A stretch of 64,000 nucleotides of DNA from Turritopsis dohrnii (lineage: Eukaryota > Cnidaria > Hydrozoa > Anthoathecata > Oceaniidae): positions 310,001 through 374,000 of the forward strand of contig BQMF02000205.1 in the NCBI GenBank assembly GCA_027922465.2, in the 5' to 3' direction. Below, piece by piece: positions 1-18,824 of the stretch. The notes beneath the pieces are model-generated. The model saw only the letters and a list, made by a program, of their open reading frames with translations. It was not told the origin of the DNA and did no database searches. Position 1 is the stretch's first letter. Each line of letters starts with the position of its first letter. Both the position numbers and the translations under genes were made by a program.

Positions 1-753
1 GAATCATGTTTGTCATCCGAAGAGGACGAAATAATTCTTCTAACACAAAATGCTCGGAAATCTAAGGACCATGGGTTGCTCTCCAGCGAAGGAAACTTAT
101 TCAGCGAAGCACCAATGATATTTTCAGAAATGTCTTACAGGAAAGAATTAATTGTCATCATCGAACTGTCGATTTTTACCGTTGCTATTATCGCTGACTC
201 GAACGTTAGCGGGCCGTATTTATTGCAATCTCCTTTTCGATTGACAGTTCGTGAATACGGTTATTGTATTGCAGCGCAAGGAGTGTCGAAAATAATCGGC
301 TTGCTGCTTCTAAGACTTGCCATCTATTTCTCGCCAATACGCCACAGCTCCGTCATAAGTATTGCAGCATTGAATTATATCGTCTACTACATAGTGTTGG
401 CAGTTATACCATCCGGGAATTACATATACATTTCGTTATTGATTAATATCTTCGGTGGTGCTGCAGTGCCTGCTCTAATATCGTTCATCAAGATAAATTT
501 CACTGAAACTTTGGATACAGTGCTGGAAATTGCGACTATTGGAAGTTTAATCGTCACTGTAGGCTTCAGTTCCATCGAATATTTTGTTTACATGAAAACA
601 CGTAACATATTTCCTGGAATTATATTTTTGATGACTGCTGGGATTATCTTACTTGGTTTTGTTGTCGTCATGGCAACGTTCTTTTCGTCAACGATAAAAA
701 ATAAAAGAAGGACAAAAGATTATGCGGATAGACTGTTGAACGATTATCACTAA
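1..753 (+). CDS. MFS transporter, SLC46-like, C-terminal part (5' partial)
   Basis: The reading frame is open from the first base of the window to a TAA at 751-753, so the gene starts upstream. About 250 residues are visible. A hydrophilic loop of roughly 40 residues is followed by about six hydrophobic segments, starting with one around EIVIIELSIFTVAII-type sequence and ending before a basic tail (KNKRRTK). This matches the second half of a 12-helix major facilitator superfamily carrier, with the large cytoplasmic loop between helices 6 and 7 first. The overall look is that of the SLC46/proton-coupled folate transporter-like group, which is common in invertebrates; the subfamily is an inference. 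The protein would sit in a membrane and move a small solute, but the substrate cannot be read from the sequence. No intron is needed within this part. Confidence 0.7.
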   Translation, partial: ESCLSSEEDEIILLTQNARKSKDHGLLSSEGNLFSEAPMIFSEMSYRKELIVIIELSIFTVAIIADSNVSGPYLLQSPFRLTVREYGYCIAAQGVSKIIGLLLLRLAIYFSPIRHSSVISIAALNYIVYYIVLAVIPSGNYIYISLLINIFGGAAVPALISFIKINFTETLDTVLEIATIGSLIVTVGFSSIEYFVYMKTRNIFPGIIFLMTAGIILLGFVVVMATFFSSTIKNKRRTKDYADRLLNDYH

Positions 754-1340
754 GTTCAAGAAACATGAAACTGTTCAAACAGGATGGTTTCTGTGAGAGT
801 ATCTAACTTGTGATCAAATGTTGAAAGTCGAGTTGAAAGTCGAGTTGAAAGATTTCATCAAGGACGTTATCTGGAATTTCTTGCCTTCCGTCACCATCAC
901 AGCAAAAGCTGTACAAACCATTTTCACACAATCTACTTTTAAAGGAAGATAAAGTAAGGAAAGCAAAATGTATATCAATATATGTCAAGGAAAATGTTGA
1001 TAAACTATACGAAAAGTATACTACAGAAATAAAATGTAGATCATTCATGTCAACAAAAAACTGTGCATCGGTCAAAATATTTCTACCGCAAAGCTTCAAA
1101 TACACGCCCTTTCTTTTAAACGCTCCTTCAAATAAATGGCCCCTAAAGATATTGTTCAATTAACGGCCCCTCTCTGGTAAACGCCTCTCCCAATAGTAGC
1201 GCCCCTAATCTAAAGGGGCGTCTATTCGAAACACATCGTAATATGATTTTTTTCAAGGTCAGTTTGGATGTCATTATCTCGACAAACTCGTATTCCTGCC
1301 TCATTTTCAATAGCGTAGCATATGTACAAATTTGTAGTAA
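754..1340. other. Intergenic, no gene seen
   Basis: 3' flank of the transporter gene. It holds a short direct repeat (gttgaaagtcga twice near 820-850) and T/A-rich sequence. No coding frame with a recognisable product was found. Confidence 0.5.
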
Positions 1341-1929
1341 AGCTTGGTTTCCAATAGCAAAAAATTATCGTGCGATCGTCGTGCAACAAATGTTGTGCGA
1401 CTTGTCGCACGACGTTATGTTTCACGACAGCCTTGTTTCCATTACACTGTGTCGCGTGGTTTGTTTACAAATGATTGGCGAGAAATTCAAAATATTATTT
1501 CAAATTGGACAAGCGTTTGCAGTTAACTTGTCAGCTGTCTTTTTGTGCAACGTTTTTAAGCTTCTTAAAACGTAGAAGAAATATGCAGAGAAAGAGAAAG
1601 CACTCTTCCTGGGTTTGCAGACTGTTTAAAAGTCGTTCAGTAACAGGAGCATTCCACACTTTAGTATCCAAACTCAGATTTCATGATCGTGAGTTTTTTT
1701 TATCAATATCTGCGAATGTCACCCAACAGGTTTGAGCACTTGCTATTGCAACTGTAGCACGACTGTCGTGGAGATAGAATTTTTTCTATCTCTACGACAT
1801 TGTTGTGCGACATCAAAAAATGTTGCACGATCTTCCACATGTTGCACGACAAGTGTTTCCATTACGTCGTGGGAATGCAGTACGACTGTAGTGCGACGAT
1901 CGCACGATAAAATTTCTTGAAACCAAGCT
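1341..1929. mobile_element. Harbinger-type MITE with TAA target duplication
   Basis: The left end begins AGCTTGGTTTCCAATAGC and the right end is its imperfect inverse, ending CTTGAAACCAAGCT. Both sides also share an internal inverted block around TTATCGTGCGATCGTCG. The 589-bp unit is flanked by TAA at 1338-1340 and 1930-1932, the three-base TWA duplication typical of PIF/Harbinger elements. The interior is full of TCGTGCGA/GTCGCACGAC palindromes and encodes nothing recognisable, so it would need a transposase in trans. Confidence 0.75.
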
Positions 1930-2513
1930 TAATGGCCAATAACCATTTGTTTACCGTATTTACGCAACATAATCGAAAACGAGGCGGGAACACGAGTTTG
2001 CCAAGTTATTGACGTTTGAACTGAACTCGGAAAATGTCATTTTAATTGATCAGTAGAACTTATCGGAGGTGGAAAAGTTGAATTTGATCCGACTTTCCGC
2101 TTCCGACGAATCTGTGACGTAACAATAGTCTCTTCAACTTAAACAGAAGTTTCCGCTCGATGAAAAACTTGCTTATATCAATAAATACTCCTACAACTCC
2201 TACTCCTACAATCACACCGCAGCAACCTTTGACTTGTAATGAAGAAATATAAAAAGATAACTAAAGGGAAAAATTACGTTCCAAAATATTTTTTTATCGT
2301 GGTGAATGCTGCAACGAAGTTATTAATGACGGAACGGATTTAAGTATAGCATGTACTATGTGTACCATGTCACGTATGTGTACCATGCCACGTATGATGC
2401 ACTAGAGTGTTCACAACTGTTTACTGTGGAACGGGAATAAACCCTACAATGTTTATTACTGTTCTTCTTGGTTTTACATTACTTCTGACAAATGTTTCCA
2501 CTGATAACTGCTT

Positions 2514-2640
2514 AAGGCCAGTTTCCAGTTCATTCACGTGGTGGTGCATTTGAGCGAACTATTTTTTGATTGGTTAACAGGTGAATTCGTCAGCCAATTG
2601 AAAGTCGGTTCGCTGAATGAACTGGCAACCGATTTTTACT
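2514..2640. mobile_element. Short inverted-repeat element (MITE-like)
   Basis: GGCCAGTTTCCAGTTCATTCA on the left is mirrored by TGAATGAACTGGCAACCG on the right, with TTAA-like bases outside both ends. It is about 125 bp and noncoding. The superfamily is not certain. The 1930-2513 stretch just before it holds no gene. Confidence 0.45.
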
Positions 2641-2710
2641 TAAGAGTACTATCCAACTGTTATAAACGCGTCAAAGTATGTTGACGTCATAGTATGACGA
2701 CAAACTCCTT

Positions 2711-4436
2711 TTATGTCGTGTCTTGCTCGATGGAGCTCATACGAATGAATATGATAAAAATACTGATGATTTGAAAAAAGAAAAACATGTAAAAACAAAA
2801 AAAATCCAAAACGAGGCTGGCACTCTTCCACTCATCCTTCAGTTGTTCTTCATGCTGTGTTTGTTGAATGTAATTTGACATTGCTGCTAAACCTTTGGTG
2901 ACGTCATCCTGCTGCGTTCCAAGCGAATCAACATTTCGATTCGTTCCTTCGTTACGTGTCGCGGGCATTCTCTCCAAGGTTACAGATCTACTGTCCAGAC
3001 ACTGCATTATTTCATCACCTTTCAACTCGCTATTTGACCAATCATTTGCAGTTATACCAACACATGCTTCTCTGTTATAATGATGGTCTTGAATTTTCAT
3101 GAACATTGCCTTTCTGAAGTAATAAATTAACTTACGGAACCATTGAGGCATAGGCGATATTCGTGGATTTTTATAATAACACGCGAGGACAAAACAAGAC
3201 GCAACTAACGCAAGAGAGGTGTTTAACATCAAGCTTATAAAGTATTCACCAAGCAGTGGTATATGAGCTGACGTTGACGGCAAGCTCTCAGCGACAATCA
3301 GCAAAAAAACCGTCATTGCCAACAGTACCGTGACGCCTAAACCAATTTTTTCTCCGGATTCCACGGGCAGAAAAAATTTCATCAGAGTTAAAAGTGATAT
3401 TAAAGCGCATGGTACCATCAAATTGAAGATGTAATAAAGAGGTTTGCGGCGCAAGAAAATATGAAATGTGACGTCATAGAATGGATCCTTACAGCAAGTG
3501 TACTTGACAACATTAAGAGCAGTTGTGACATTCTTCAAATCCCATTCACCGTTCGGTATATATTTGGTTAGATCCACACTTCTTTCGTTTGCCGACATGA
3601 CCAGACGATCACCGGCATAAGTCCACGAACCAAATTTCAGAGAACACGTCTGGTGGTCGAACGGAAACAATCTGACGTTAATCTCACACGTACTTGTAAA
3701 CGAGGCTGGAGAATACCATTTATTTCTTCCAGTATGCTCAAGAATTATTTTGGTTTTGTATTTGTATGTCCCACCGGCATATGTGCCGTCAGCACTAGAA
3801 TGAAAGGTGGAGAAATAAATGATGTGGAAAACGAGTTGAGAAACGAAAGAATTCTGAGATGTTACTTGTTGTAGAGAATAATATCTGGGAACCATATCAT
3901 GCTCGGGTCCATATTCAGAGAGGTGATGTTACCAAATTCGTCTGGTTTCCACGTCAAAAATGGATTGTTCCACTCCTATAGATTAAAAAAAATACAAATT
4001 ACGATAATAATTGTTTGTGCTTGAAAATTCAAGTTTACTTTTTCAGCTTCCATTTAATTTCAACAGTTTTTACCTGTCTCACCCATAAACTCACCGTCAT
4101 CATCTCACTTTTACTGACCTGAAATAATGAGCACATAAACGAGACTAAGAAACTGATGGGTGGTCTTAACTGATGGGTGGTCTTAACTGATGGGTGGTCT
4201 TAACTGATGGGTGGTCTTAACTGATGGGTGGTCTTAACTACATTTAAAATAAACCTCACGATGTTGACGATTTGAATCAAGGCGACATTAAACGACACAT
4301 TCACCACATCGACGTTGCTTTGTAAGACTGGTCTGACGTTGTTGTCGTAATGTTGGAACAAGTATTTTAGTAATCACTCTTCATCCGTTACGTTAAAATT
4401 TTGAGAATCCTCAGAGTCTAAACGAGCACATAAAAG
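2711..4436 (-). pseudogene. Nicotinic acetylcholine receptor alpha-type subunit, with a premature stop (5' incomplete)
   Basis: Pentameric acetylcholine-gated cation channel subunit. Minus-strand exons: 4436-4260 (177 bp), 4118-4074 (45 bp), 3975-3866 (110 bp) and 3794-2711 (last). The 45- and 110-bp exons match the conserved nAChR exon sizes. Seen in order: the N-terminal YLFQHYD..VRPV block; the second exon with a VSLWVRQ-type core; the FPDIILYN|NADG junction; the Cys-loop (Cys, 13 residues, Cys, around FPFD); a vicinal Cys pair in YTCCKDPFYD, which marks an alpha subunit; TM1-TM3 with GEKI before TM2 (cation selectivity); a long cytoplasmic loop; TM4 near the end. The first exon (signal peptide) was not found. 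In the 177-bp exon an in-frame TGA (4374-4376) sits where family members usually have a sense codon, often Arg. The gene is therefore a pseudogene or a null allele unless the base is wrong. All later exons are open. Confidence 0.85.
4151..4235. repeat. 17-bp minisatellite, five copies, in an nAChR intron
   Basis: The unit AACTGATGGGTGGTCTT is repeated five times without visible change in the intron between the 177-bp and 45-bp exons. Identical copies suggest recent expansion and likely length variation. Confidence 0.9.
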
Positions 4437-4690
4437 CTGTTACTATAGTTACTCGATGGTAGGGTAACACTTAAGGTGACCTATAAGATATTAACACGAC
4501 GCGCATTAAGTGAACGCGCTTAGCATATTCGATTCCAGGATATCATTCTATAATAAACAATACGAGTTCTAGAAACATGAGTTAAGAAAGGTCAGCACGT
4601 ACTAGGCTCTAGCCTTCATTATTCTCCCTGTCAGTTTCTAACTTGATATCCAACTTTTCATTTATTTTATTATTATTTATTTATTTATTT

Positions 4691-5008
4691 GGTATTGTTC
4701 TTTATTTGGTATTTACGTGGCTAGCCTCACTCAGTTGCTATTGCATCTGCTTTCCAGGAGGGGTCACGGCTTAAATTGGAGGCTCCAAAGTATTGGACAC
4801 TCTCATGAGTGACACAAACCCATTCCAGGGCCTGTGCTCTTCTGGATGACCTCCTGCAACACCCGATGTATCATCTACCCAACTTCCCTCACATGGCATG
4901 GGTCGACCCAGCGCTATGGCACATTCATGGTAAATCGCCGCCAAGGGGAATTGAACCCCGATCGCTCGCATGAATTATGAGAGTGATAACCACTATACTA
5001 TGGCGCCC
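4691..5008 (-). mobile_element. tRNA-derived SINE, copy 1
   Basis: Read on the minus strand the head is tRNA-like. It begins near 5008, has an A-box-like TAGTATAGTGGTTATC, a CAT-containing anticodon region and a B-box-like GGGGTTCAATTCCCC. A unique body of about 220 bp follows, then a tail rich in AACAATACC/AAATA. A second copy at 57.8-58.1 kb matches along the whole length, which defines the family. It encodes no protein and would move with LINE machinery. Confidence 0.8.
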
Positions 5009-6867
5009 GTCAGGGGGAATTCAGAAGCGTGATCCATAAATACGAAATTTTAAATTTACTTGATATCTTATCTGTAATTCATACTCCCACAGTTAAAAAC
5101 ACTGTGAATCATTCCCTCTGACACGTGCAAGTGAGGGGGAGGGGGGAGGTTATAGAATTTTAACACGAAAAATTAAAACGAAATTGACCAATGAACAATG
5201 AACTCTCAGCATGAACGACCCACGCTGACAAATGTGGGATAATTGAAAACCAGGCTATGTAATAAATAGCCCTGTCCTCTGGGCCAAATAACAGCAAGAA
5301 ATGCTCGTTAAAATTACCATATCAAGGACATTGTTGTACTGCTACATAATCGGTCTTATTTTGTGAAAAACCAGTAAAACAACTTCGTACTTCTTGTACT
5401 TCTATTATGAAACATGCATTAGCTATGAAAAGCTAATTATTTGTTGTCTTGAAATCATGAAACACTGACGGTGTTTTTGTAGGGAATAAATCTCCTTCAA
5501 ATCCCACTCTGCTTCCCTTACTTTATATGCTAGTTAAAAATTGAGACAAATGAAAATATTTCGGACATTTCGGACTAAATCAAAAGATCCATAAAAATCA
5601 AAACCTTTTCCTAAGAAGAGGACAGCCGCACTTGCAACCTGTGGACATAAAGCATTATTTTAATAGGCGGTTGCTACCTATGTATGAAGAGCACAACACC
5701 TATTTTGCAAAACAAGAAAACAAGATGGCTTCATGTTGGGCTTTTGAGAAAGATGCCACGCATCTCAAAGAAAATATCTGGCATTTTTAAGAAACGTGTC
5801 ATGCATTTTGGGAAAATATGTGTTTCCATTCTGTGCCACCAACTGAAATTCTTAAGGACTACCATAGTATTCAAACTGGGGTGACTGAGACAATTAACTT
5901 CTTTTCATATATAATTTCCACTCCGGCTTAAGAGTTGAATTTCACTTGGTATGAAGTGTGAACAAAGGAAGTTCTACACCCGACCAGCATACAGCATACG
6001 CCCCTGAAGTCAAATTAGCGAGTATGGCTTACCAGAGTTTAGTTCTCCCTTGCCTGTTGCCTTGACAATCAAACCGGTACTGAGTAAGATTATAATCCGC
6101 CAAACTGAACTCATCATTTCCATCAATTTTCTTCAATGATTTGCTCTTGTTGAAAGCGTTTTATTTTTATTTTAATGCAACACAGTTTACAAAAACAAAG
6201 TGTGGAATAATATGGGTTTATGCTAACAACGTCACGATTGAGAATTCATGAAAATGAAATATTTTTAAAAACTTTATTCACATGTCTTAAAGTATACATA
6301 TTTGACGCAGTTGGCGCTTCATCATAATCAATGTTTGTTATGACGTATGGTGTCCCACAATTCATTGCTGCTTCAATAGAATGCGAAAGCCTGATATTTC
6401 AAAACGTTTTAAAATTTTGACACTTAGGAGATATATAAAATCCCATTGGGCAAATTTGTTGAGTAATCACTGCGGAGGAGAGTACATACTATATTAATGA
6501 AAATGCTCTTCATATCAGTGATTTTATGGCGATTTCGCCCACTGGGTTATAACAGATTTTTACGTCATCACTGGGAGAGAATTTCTTTGAAACCAATGAA
6601 TTAAACATGTCAATTTTTCCATTCCATTTATCAACTGTTACTTCTTATAACAAATGATTTTTCTGATTCTTTTATTGTCCCCAAAATCCTGTATTGCGAC
6701 CACCTGTCTATTATTTCTGACCACATTTGAGTACGATTACTTTGACAAAGTAGGAATATTTTCTCATCAATTCGAAGGAGATGTTTTGCAAAAATTGCAT
6801 GTAGTCATAGGTACAGCAGAGAAATAGCATCCTCACAAACAGGTCTATTATGAAATGAAATCCAGTA
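5009..6867. other. Intergenic, no gene seen
   Basis: AT-rich sequence without a recognisable coding frame or RNA gene. There is a short G-rich run near 5130-5150. It separates the nAChR and COP1 genes. Confidence 0.5.
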
Positions 6868-7086
6868 CACGCTTTTTTTTTATAAGAACCAGTAAAATCT
6901 GACCTGAGGCTGGCTGTTCTTATTTTTTTTTGCCTTTTTCAGCCTGAATTGTCCTTACTGTGTTCTCAGCTTTAAGAACACAGTTTCAGACTTCAGCTTC
7001 ATTTTGTTCTTATTATGGAACTTCTTATTTTTTGGCCAAATCCGAGGCTCGTGTTCTTATAAAATTGTTCTTATAAAAAAAGCGTG
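6868..7086. mobile_element. Mariner/Tc1-type MITE
   Basis: The ends CACGCTTTTTTTTTATAAGAAC and its inverse GTTCTTATAAAAAAAGCGTG enclose about 219 bp with TA at 6866-6867 and 7087-7088. Further inverted GTTCTTA/TAAGAAC blocks lie inside. It is noncoding and non-autonomous. Confidence 0.7.
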
Positions 7087-7860
7087 TAAATGTGTCCTTG
7101 TTGGTTGGGTTCTAACAATACAACAAGAAGTTACTAATGCTCATTTTATTGAAACAATTCCTGTTTCTCGAAATGTTCCTTCACGATAGAAACACAAATA
7201 TCCAAAACAAAATGGCGGAAATAAAAAAAGTAATGATGGTTGAACTTGTTTGTTTATCTTCTGACGGTTCAACAAACAAAAATTAAACATCCATACTGCA
7301 GTTAACGCAAAAACAAATGACAACGAAGTGTGAGTGGATTGTTTACGGATTTGGTGCACTCCAGCATGAAGCTATATAAAAAGACGTGGTAGAAACGAGT
7401 GCATCCTTCTCTCTCCTTCTTGAAATGTTTCACTCAGGACTTGTTCAAGAAGGGTTGATTAAGTGATTATGAACTAACAGATATTTGGACTATTTGGAAA
7501 ATTACCGGCACCGAAGATTAAACAAACTTTAAAAGAAAAAAGATAACTCAAAGCTTCCCCTTTCCGAGCAATAAATTTACATCGATATGATATCTGGTAA
7601 AAACGTCCTTTCTTGACCATGGTGACGATGGTGATGTTGTTTCCAACATAAATTCATCTAATTCGATAACTATGCATGTATGCGTGTTGCGGAGATTTTC
7701 GCCGATTATTATGCAACCAAGCATACACACAAATAATATTATGTAGATGCAATTTAATTATAATAAAAATAATTTAATATCTACAAAATATACAGGCGAC
7801 AACATCTCATTTAAAATAAAAAATTTTTTTCATTAATTTTCAAATTCTATCTTTATGTCT

Positions 7861-14053
<6,193 letters not shown>

Positions 14054-14528
14054 TTTGTAGTCTCGTTTTGCCTATAAAGAAAGAAACTGATGAAGGAAAT
14101 TCGCACTATTGAAACAGGGATCAAAATTCATGTCAGTATGCAAGCAAAATGCTATCATCACATGAACTTCACTTAATCTTAAAGTATTTTTTTACTCACA
14201 TAAAGTAGATATTTTGGATAAAATACATTCTTCTTTGATATCTTGCAGAAAAAAATGCTATAGCATTTTTCAGAAAATAACATGACAATTTTCAGAGTAT
14301 GATAAATTTGTGTGCCTTATCATTGCAGTTACACTTGAAGAAGAGTATTAATGCTATTGTTTCAATTGATAGGGATATATGGAAGACACTTTTATTATTC
14401 CCTTTCTATTTATAGTGCTTTTCTTTTTAATTTGGAAAGTCAATTCCTTTTTCTTTTGTTCAAATAACAAAAAAACACTTCAGAAGTTAGTCTCAAACCT
14501 ATCAAAACATTATGTCAATCCAATCTGC
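14054..14528. promoter_or_regulatory. COP1 5' flank (presumed promoter region)
   Basis: Sequence directly upstream of the COP1 start codon. A 5' untranslated intron may begin near 14060, since a CCTATAAAG-like border follows the ATG region on the minus strand. No clear TATA box or known operator was identified, so the promoter assignment rests on position only. Confidence 0.3.
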
Positions 14529-14960
14529 TTGTATCTTGTCATCTATATACTAATCCGTGTCAGCATACCACTTTCACTTTAGAGAGTGTTATTTTTTTTT
14601 AAGATTTATGGTCAAAATCTTTTTAATCGTGGTCTTTTTTCGTTAGATCATTGGGGTGTGAAATCAGTTTTTTTACCATATCAAGAGGTAACATTGCATT
14701 CCATCTCCAATTGAACACAATGTTTTTAGGGAAATATCTCGGGAACCAATAGAGGTAACTGACGTTTTTTTGGGTACGCCATACAGGCGATGGGGTGTCC
14801 AAACATTTGGACCCAATTTCTTTTGGGTGATGCAGATAGGATGCCATCACAATCTTTCATCAACGCAACGGTTGATCGTAGCAAAACGGTATACTTTCTG
14901 TTGCCAATTCCTGAACTTTAGTTCGAGTGAACTCTTTGGGTGCGACACAAGGCAGACTGA
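14529..14960 (+). mobile_element. Helitron-family copy, 3' truncated
   Basis: It starts with TACTAATCCGTGT..CACTTTAGAGAGTG, the same 5' block seen at 46.99, 51.61, 54.35 and 58.50 kb. It continues through the shared GGGAAATATCTCGGGAACCAAT and CAACGGTTGATCGTAGC blocks, then loses similarity before the terminal ACCCGGGT..CTAG. It is noncoding. Confidence 0.65.
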
Positions 14961-17028
14961 ACCTGGGCAGTGAGTGGTGCAGCCTTGGTGCCTAGTCATT
15001 TATAATCAATTTATAATCAATTTGAAGAAAGAAACTAATACAGAAAGAAACTAATTCCTTTCTGTAGCTCTCTGCCTAGTAGTGGCTTCAGCCTTGCAGG
15101 GAGCAACCCATTAAAAAAAAAATTGTGGTGTTTCGTGAAGTAACATTATTATTCTGGTAGAATTTGAATTATGCAGGGGGTAATCCAGAAAATTATTTTG
15201 GGCATTGGTAGTAATGTAAGGCGAAAGCTTATAGAACTTGCCAAAGGCGTGTAGATCGCACTTTTATATTTAGAGAGACATTATATACTCACATACACGA
15301 ACAACTCCAACAAACGCGCATGCAATATTTCTTCATTTTCAGTCAATTGTCAATATTCTTTTAATCAAAAAACAGATATTCAGCAGAATCCGTTTCAATT
15401 GTTTTATATTTTACATTAACAGCAGGTTGATACATTTTAAAAAGATTCAACATTTTTTTCTTCCTTTTGTTCCTTTTAAAACACATGGGAATAAAGAAGA
15501 GAATTTCTGTACAAATTATGTCATTCATCTAAGAAAGAAAAATTTACTCACAAAGCAAAATTTACTTTCTCGAAAAACATTTTTAAGGATTGATTTGTAT
15601 TAGAAATTTACGTTACTTATTGACTTGTTACGATCGTGAAAAGAAATTATACTAGAGAAAATGTTGTTAATCTTGTTGTCAAAGAAGTTTAATATTCTTT
15701 CCTTGTTTGAACATTGAAAATATATATTTTTTTTCAAAACCTGTTGCATAATTTGGGCATCCCCAAATTAGGTGTCCCCAAAATCGGTATACAGCCGTCG
15801 AAATTGACCTGTATTACCCCCTGAATAGAACACCCAGAGGAAAACACCTCAGGAGCCCGTAGGAATTAATGTTGTTTTTGGGTGGACAAATCATTGGAAA
15901 TGGGAGAAATTTGGGGATAGGTTTCTGTGACATCATTTAAATATTATCAGTGGCGTATCACATACATCCCAGTGCAGTGGCCCACGAAGCAGGAAAAATT
16001 TGGAAATTTGTAACTCCAGGTGCTCTAAAAATGCACTCTCCAGACATACAATGATATTAAAATTTAGCATATGACATGTCATATTTTATATTTTTAGTCC
16101 TTGTTACAGGAAAACTTCAATATTTCTCCCACGAAAGTTCTAACCCTGGATCACGATGCACACACATGCGACGAACAATTTCTGCCAATGTTTTTAAATA
16201 TGATGTGCATGTGCTACAAAATTTACAGCATCCGAAATCCCGTGTTATTGTTTCATTCGTTTATAATTTTCAGGAAGGCTGTTGAAAGAATTGTTTAGTA
16301 AAATGCTCTAAAATTTCTTTCCTCCTCAGGTGACATTCGACCGAACAAAAGTGTATTTAAAAACCTAATAAAATCCAAATCAAGAGACTTTTCAATTCAA
16401 TTTGAACAACCAGGTGTTATCACAACGCGGGAAATGATGTTTCAAGAAGTCACCTGGTTTCTATATTTAACTTACAGAAAATTATGGCGGAATTTATAAT
16501 GAACACTCAAACCTAAAATTTTTTGAAAGTGTTTCAAGAGGAAGGGAGGAATGCGATATAATAGTAAATATTTTTATTCGCCAGAAAAATTAGTTAAAAC
16601 ATTCTTCTTTGGAATATAAGTACTGTACCCCATTACATTCTTCGCATAGAAACCATGCATTATTATGAATTTTTGTTCTTACATCTACTGAAAAGAGTAA
16701 ACAAAATTTATTTTTTACACACGTGGAAGATGGGGCACGAAGTAATGAACGAAAAACAAAAGTTGATACGTCAATCCAACAGCAAAATGGGACGTAGGGT
16801 TTCCTGCTTTATAGAGTTTTTTTTGAGTAAATCATAGCATAAAATGAATTATATTATATGTGAAGGTTTTTAAGAAGATTAAATAATCGTTAAAAGTATA
16901 AAATAAAATATTCAAAGTTGAAAATTCCCGAAATTTTGTTTTTTGGGCACGAGAGTTTGGGCGCCAATACCAGTCTACCGGTATCAAGGATTTGATACCC
17001 TGGACACGTCCCTGATTATATAATGGAA
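14961..17028. other. Intergenic, no gene seen
   Basis: AT-rich noncoding DNA. Short open frames near 16,076-16,300 and 16,655-16,837 show no domain, no codon pattern and no start context, so they are not called. Confidence 0.5.
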
Positions 17029-17400
17029 AACTAGTAACCTGGGTAAAAACTTTTACAGAGCAGTTTAACTTCGAAAAGGATGTGTCAAATTTGCCTTTCC
17101 CATGTGTGATCCCCGTGATGAAAATTTCAATTTTGGAATTGGAAACAGAAAATGTAACATGTTGTAAAGCTCGAAAAACTGATCAAAAAAATGTATGGGT
17201 CGTTTCGCTATGATCAACTGATCGCTAGTCAAAGATTTTGATGACGTCATAGGCGCACCACTGAAAAATATTTAGGCCCAAAAGTTTCATTACCCTATCG
17301 ACCCCAAAAAACGTCAGTTATCCTCATTGGTTCTAGAGATATTTCCCCCAAAACATAAAGTTTTACGGAGGCGTGGCGTCAATGTGAAAGCATTGCATAG
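17029..17400 (-). mobile_element. Helitron-family copy, minus strand, 5' truncated
   Basis: The 3' terminus reads on the minus strand as GTAAAAGTTTTTACCCAGGTTACTAG-type sequence, ending CTAG near 17,030. It is followed upstream by the family's GATGACGTCATCAAAATC and AACTGACGTTTTTTGGGG blocks. The 5' TC end with the TAGAGAGTG block is absent. Confidence 0.65.
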
Positions 17401-18824
17401 GATGTTTCTGTGAAATAATCTAATATTCTAAGGTTCAATTCATCAATTACCACATTGGCAATAGGTGAAATTGAAAGCTGGCTCTAATAACACAATCATT
17501 TTTATTGGTCTGTTTATTCGAGAAACTGAACAAAAGGCCTCCTATAATGTCTGATTCATGATATATACTGAGTTAGTTGTATATCTTTAGAGTTTGGCCA
17601 TCTGAGATTAGTCCATGCACATTATATAATAATATAAATTGGAAATTCCAAAGTTGGCTACATAGCCGATTAATGCAACACTATTTGATTAAAAACATAC
17701 AACAGGTACAAATGCAATGTCAGATAACAGTTTTCATTTTCATTGAGAGTAGTAAACAAGCAAACAGTTTGAATTTGTACTTACCTTACACCTAATAGTT
17801 GTTAAGAGAAGAAAAGCAAATCTTGAAGAGTTCTTCCTATGAAATATTAAATTAGAAAGATTTCCTTTAGAGAACAAACACGGCACGAGAAGAGAAGGAA
17901 CTCCAAGCTTGCTGTATGAAAGTATAAGAGCTAAGTAATGCTTCTTATTCTTTCAGGATAAAAATATCCTATCTCCTGTGTCTGTGTGTGCATATACTGA
18001 CGCTGCACTGGGCTAGCTAACAATTTAATAAAACTACTTATTACTTACCGATTGTAATTTGCATACCCTAGCTGCTTGTCTACACTTTGTGGACAAAAGC
18101 AATCAGCTAATTTGCTATTCCAGCATTATCATAATCGATCAACATAGGCTTTTAATCTTTCTTTGTTATCAACCGGCTTTTTGTTTGTTGTCTTTTTATT
18201 CAAGACAATACAAAAGTCCATGTTGCAATAATAATAAAAAAATTTTTAAAGCATTAAACTACAGACCAGATAAACGAATAGCAAGCTCTCAGAAAAAAAC
18301 AACTTTGAGTCAACTTTATCACTTTTCGTATCGTGTCCCTCACGCCAGGAGAGGAGGGCATCAGTTTAGACGAATATCTACTCGGCGGAAAATTCCACAA
18401 CGGGTGATTCTTTTCGTGGAAAGTAGAAAATGATTTCTACTTTTCGTTCAATCTACGTTTTCCGCCGCGATATCCATTGTTTCGAAAGCGAACATAGTCG
18501 ACATTCGGTTTATGACAACTATGTGCGTGTTATTGTGCACGTTCCTAATTTTTTTTCTTAACTATATTGTAATTTTCCTTATCTTTTAACCCTTCCATAA
18601 CGCATCTTGGATAATCAAATACAGTTAACATTATGTTCTTGATAGGCTGCTGTGAAATTCCTCCGGCAGATTTAAGACATACTGAAAGCTTGGTACTTCC
18701 CGGACTTCTTTTTCGGCGGCACTGGTAGTAATTGTTTATCACGCAATAGACTCTGAGTCAGTAAAATATAATACAAAGCGTCAATTTACATATACAAAAC
18801 ATTTTGGACACGAAATAAACTCGA
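17401..18824. other. Intergenic, no gene seen
   Basis: AT-rich. An open frame at 18,059-18,433 has no recognisable domain and low-complexity composition. Palindromic sequence around TTTTCCGCCGCG/CGGCGGAAAA (18,370-18,470) may be a repeat remnant. Confidence 0.45.

Noticed and set aside
803..1575. Several open frames on both strands after the transporter gene
   Set aside because: Mutually overlapping, no domain, and partly inside a MITE made of palindromes.
4930..5008. tRNA gene on the minus strand
   Set aside because: Same head recurs at 58.1 kb with the same non-tRNA body, so it is a SINE.
7373..7380. TATATAAA box followed by a possible leader
   Set aside because: No coding frame or splice signals found downstream that would form a gene.
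18059..18433. 124-codon open frame
   Set aside because: No recognisable domain, low-complexity composition and repeat-like palindromic DNA.
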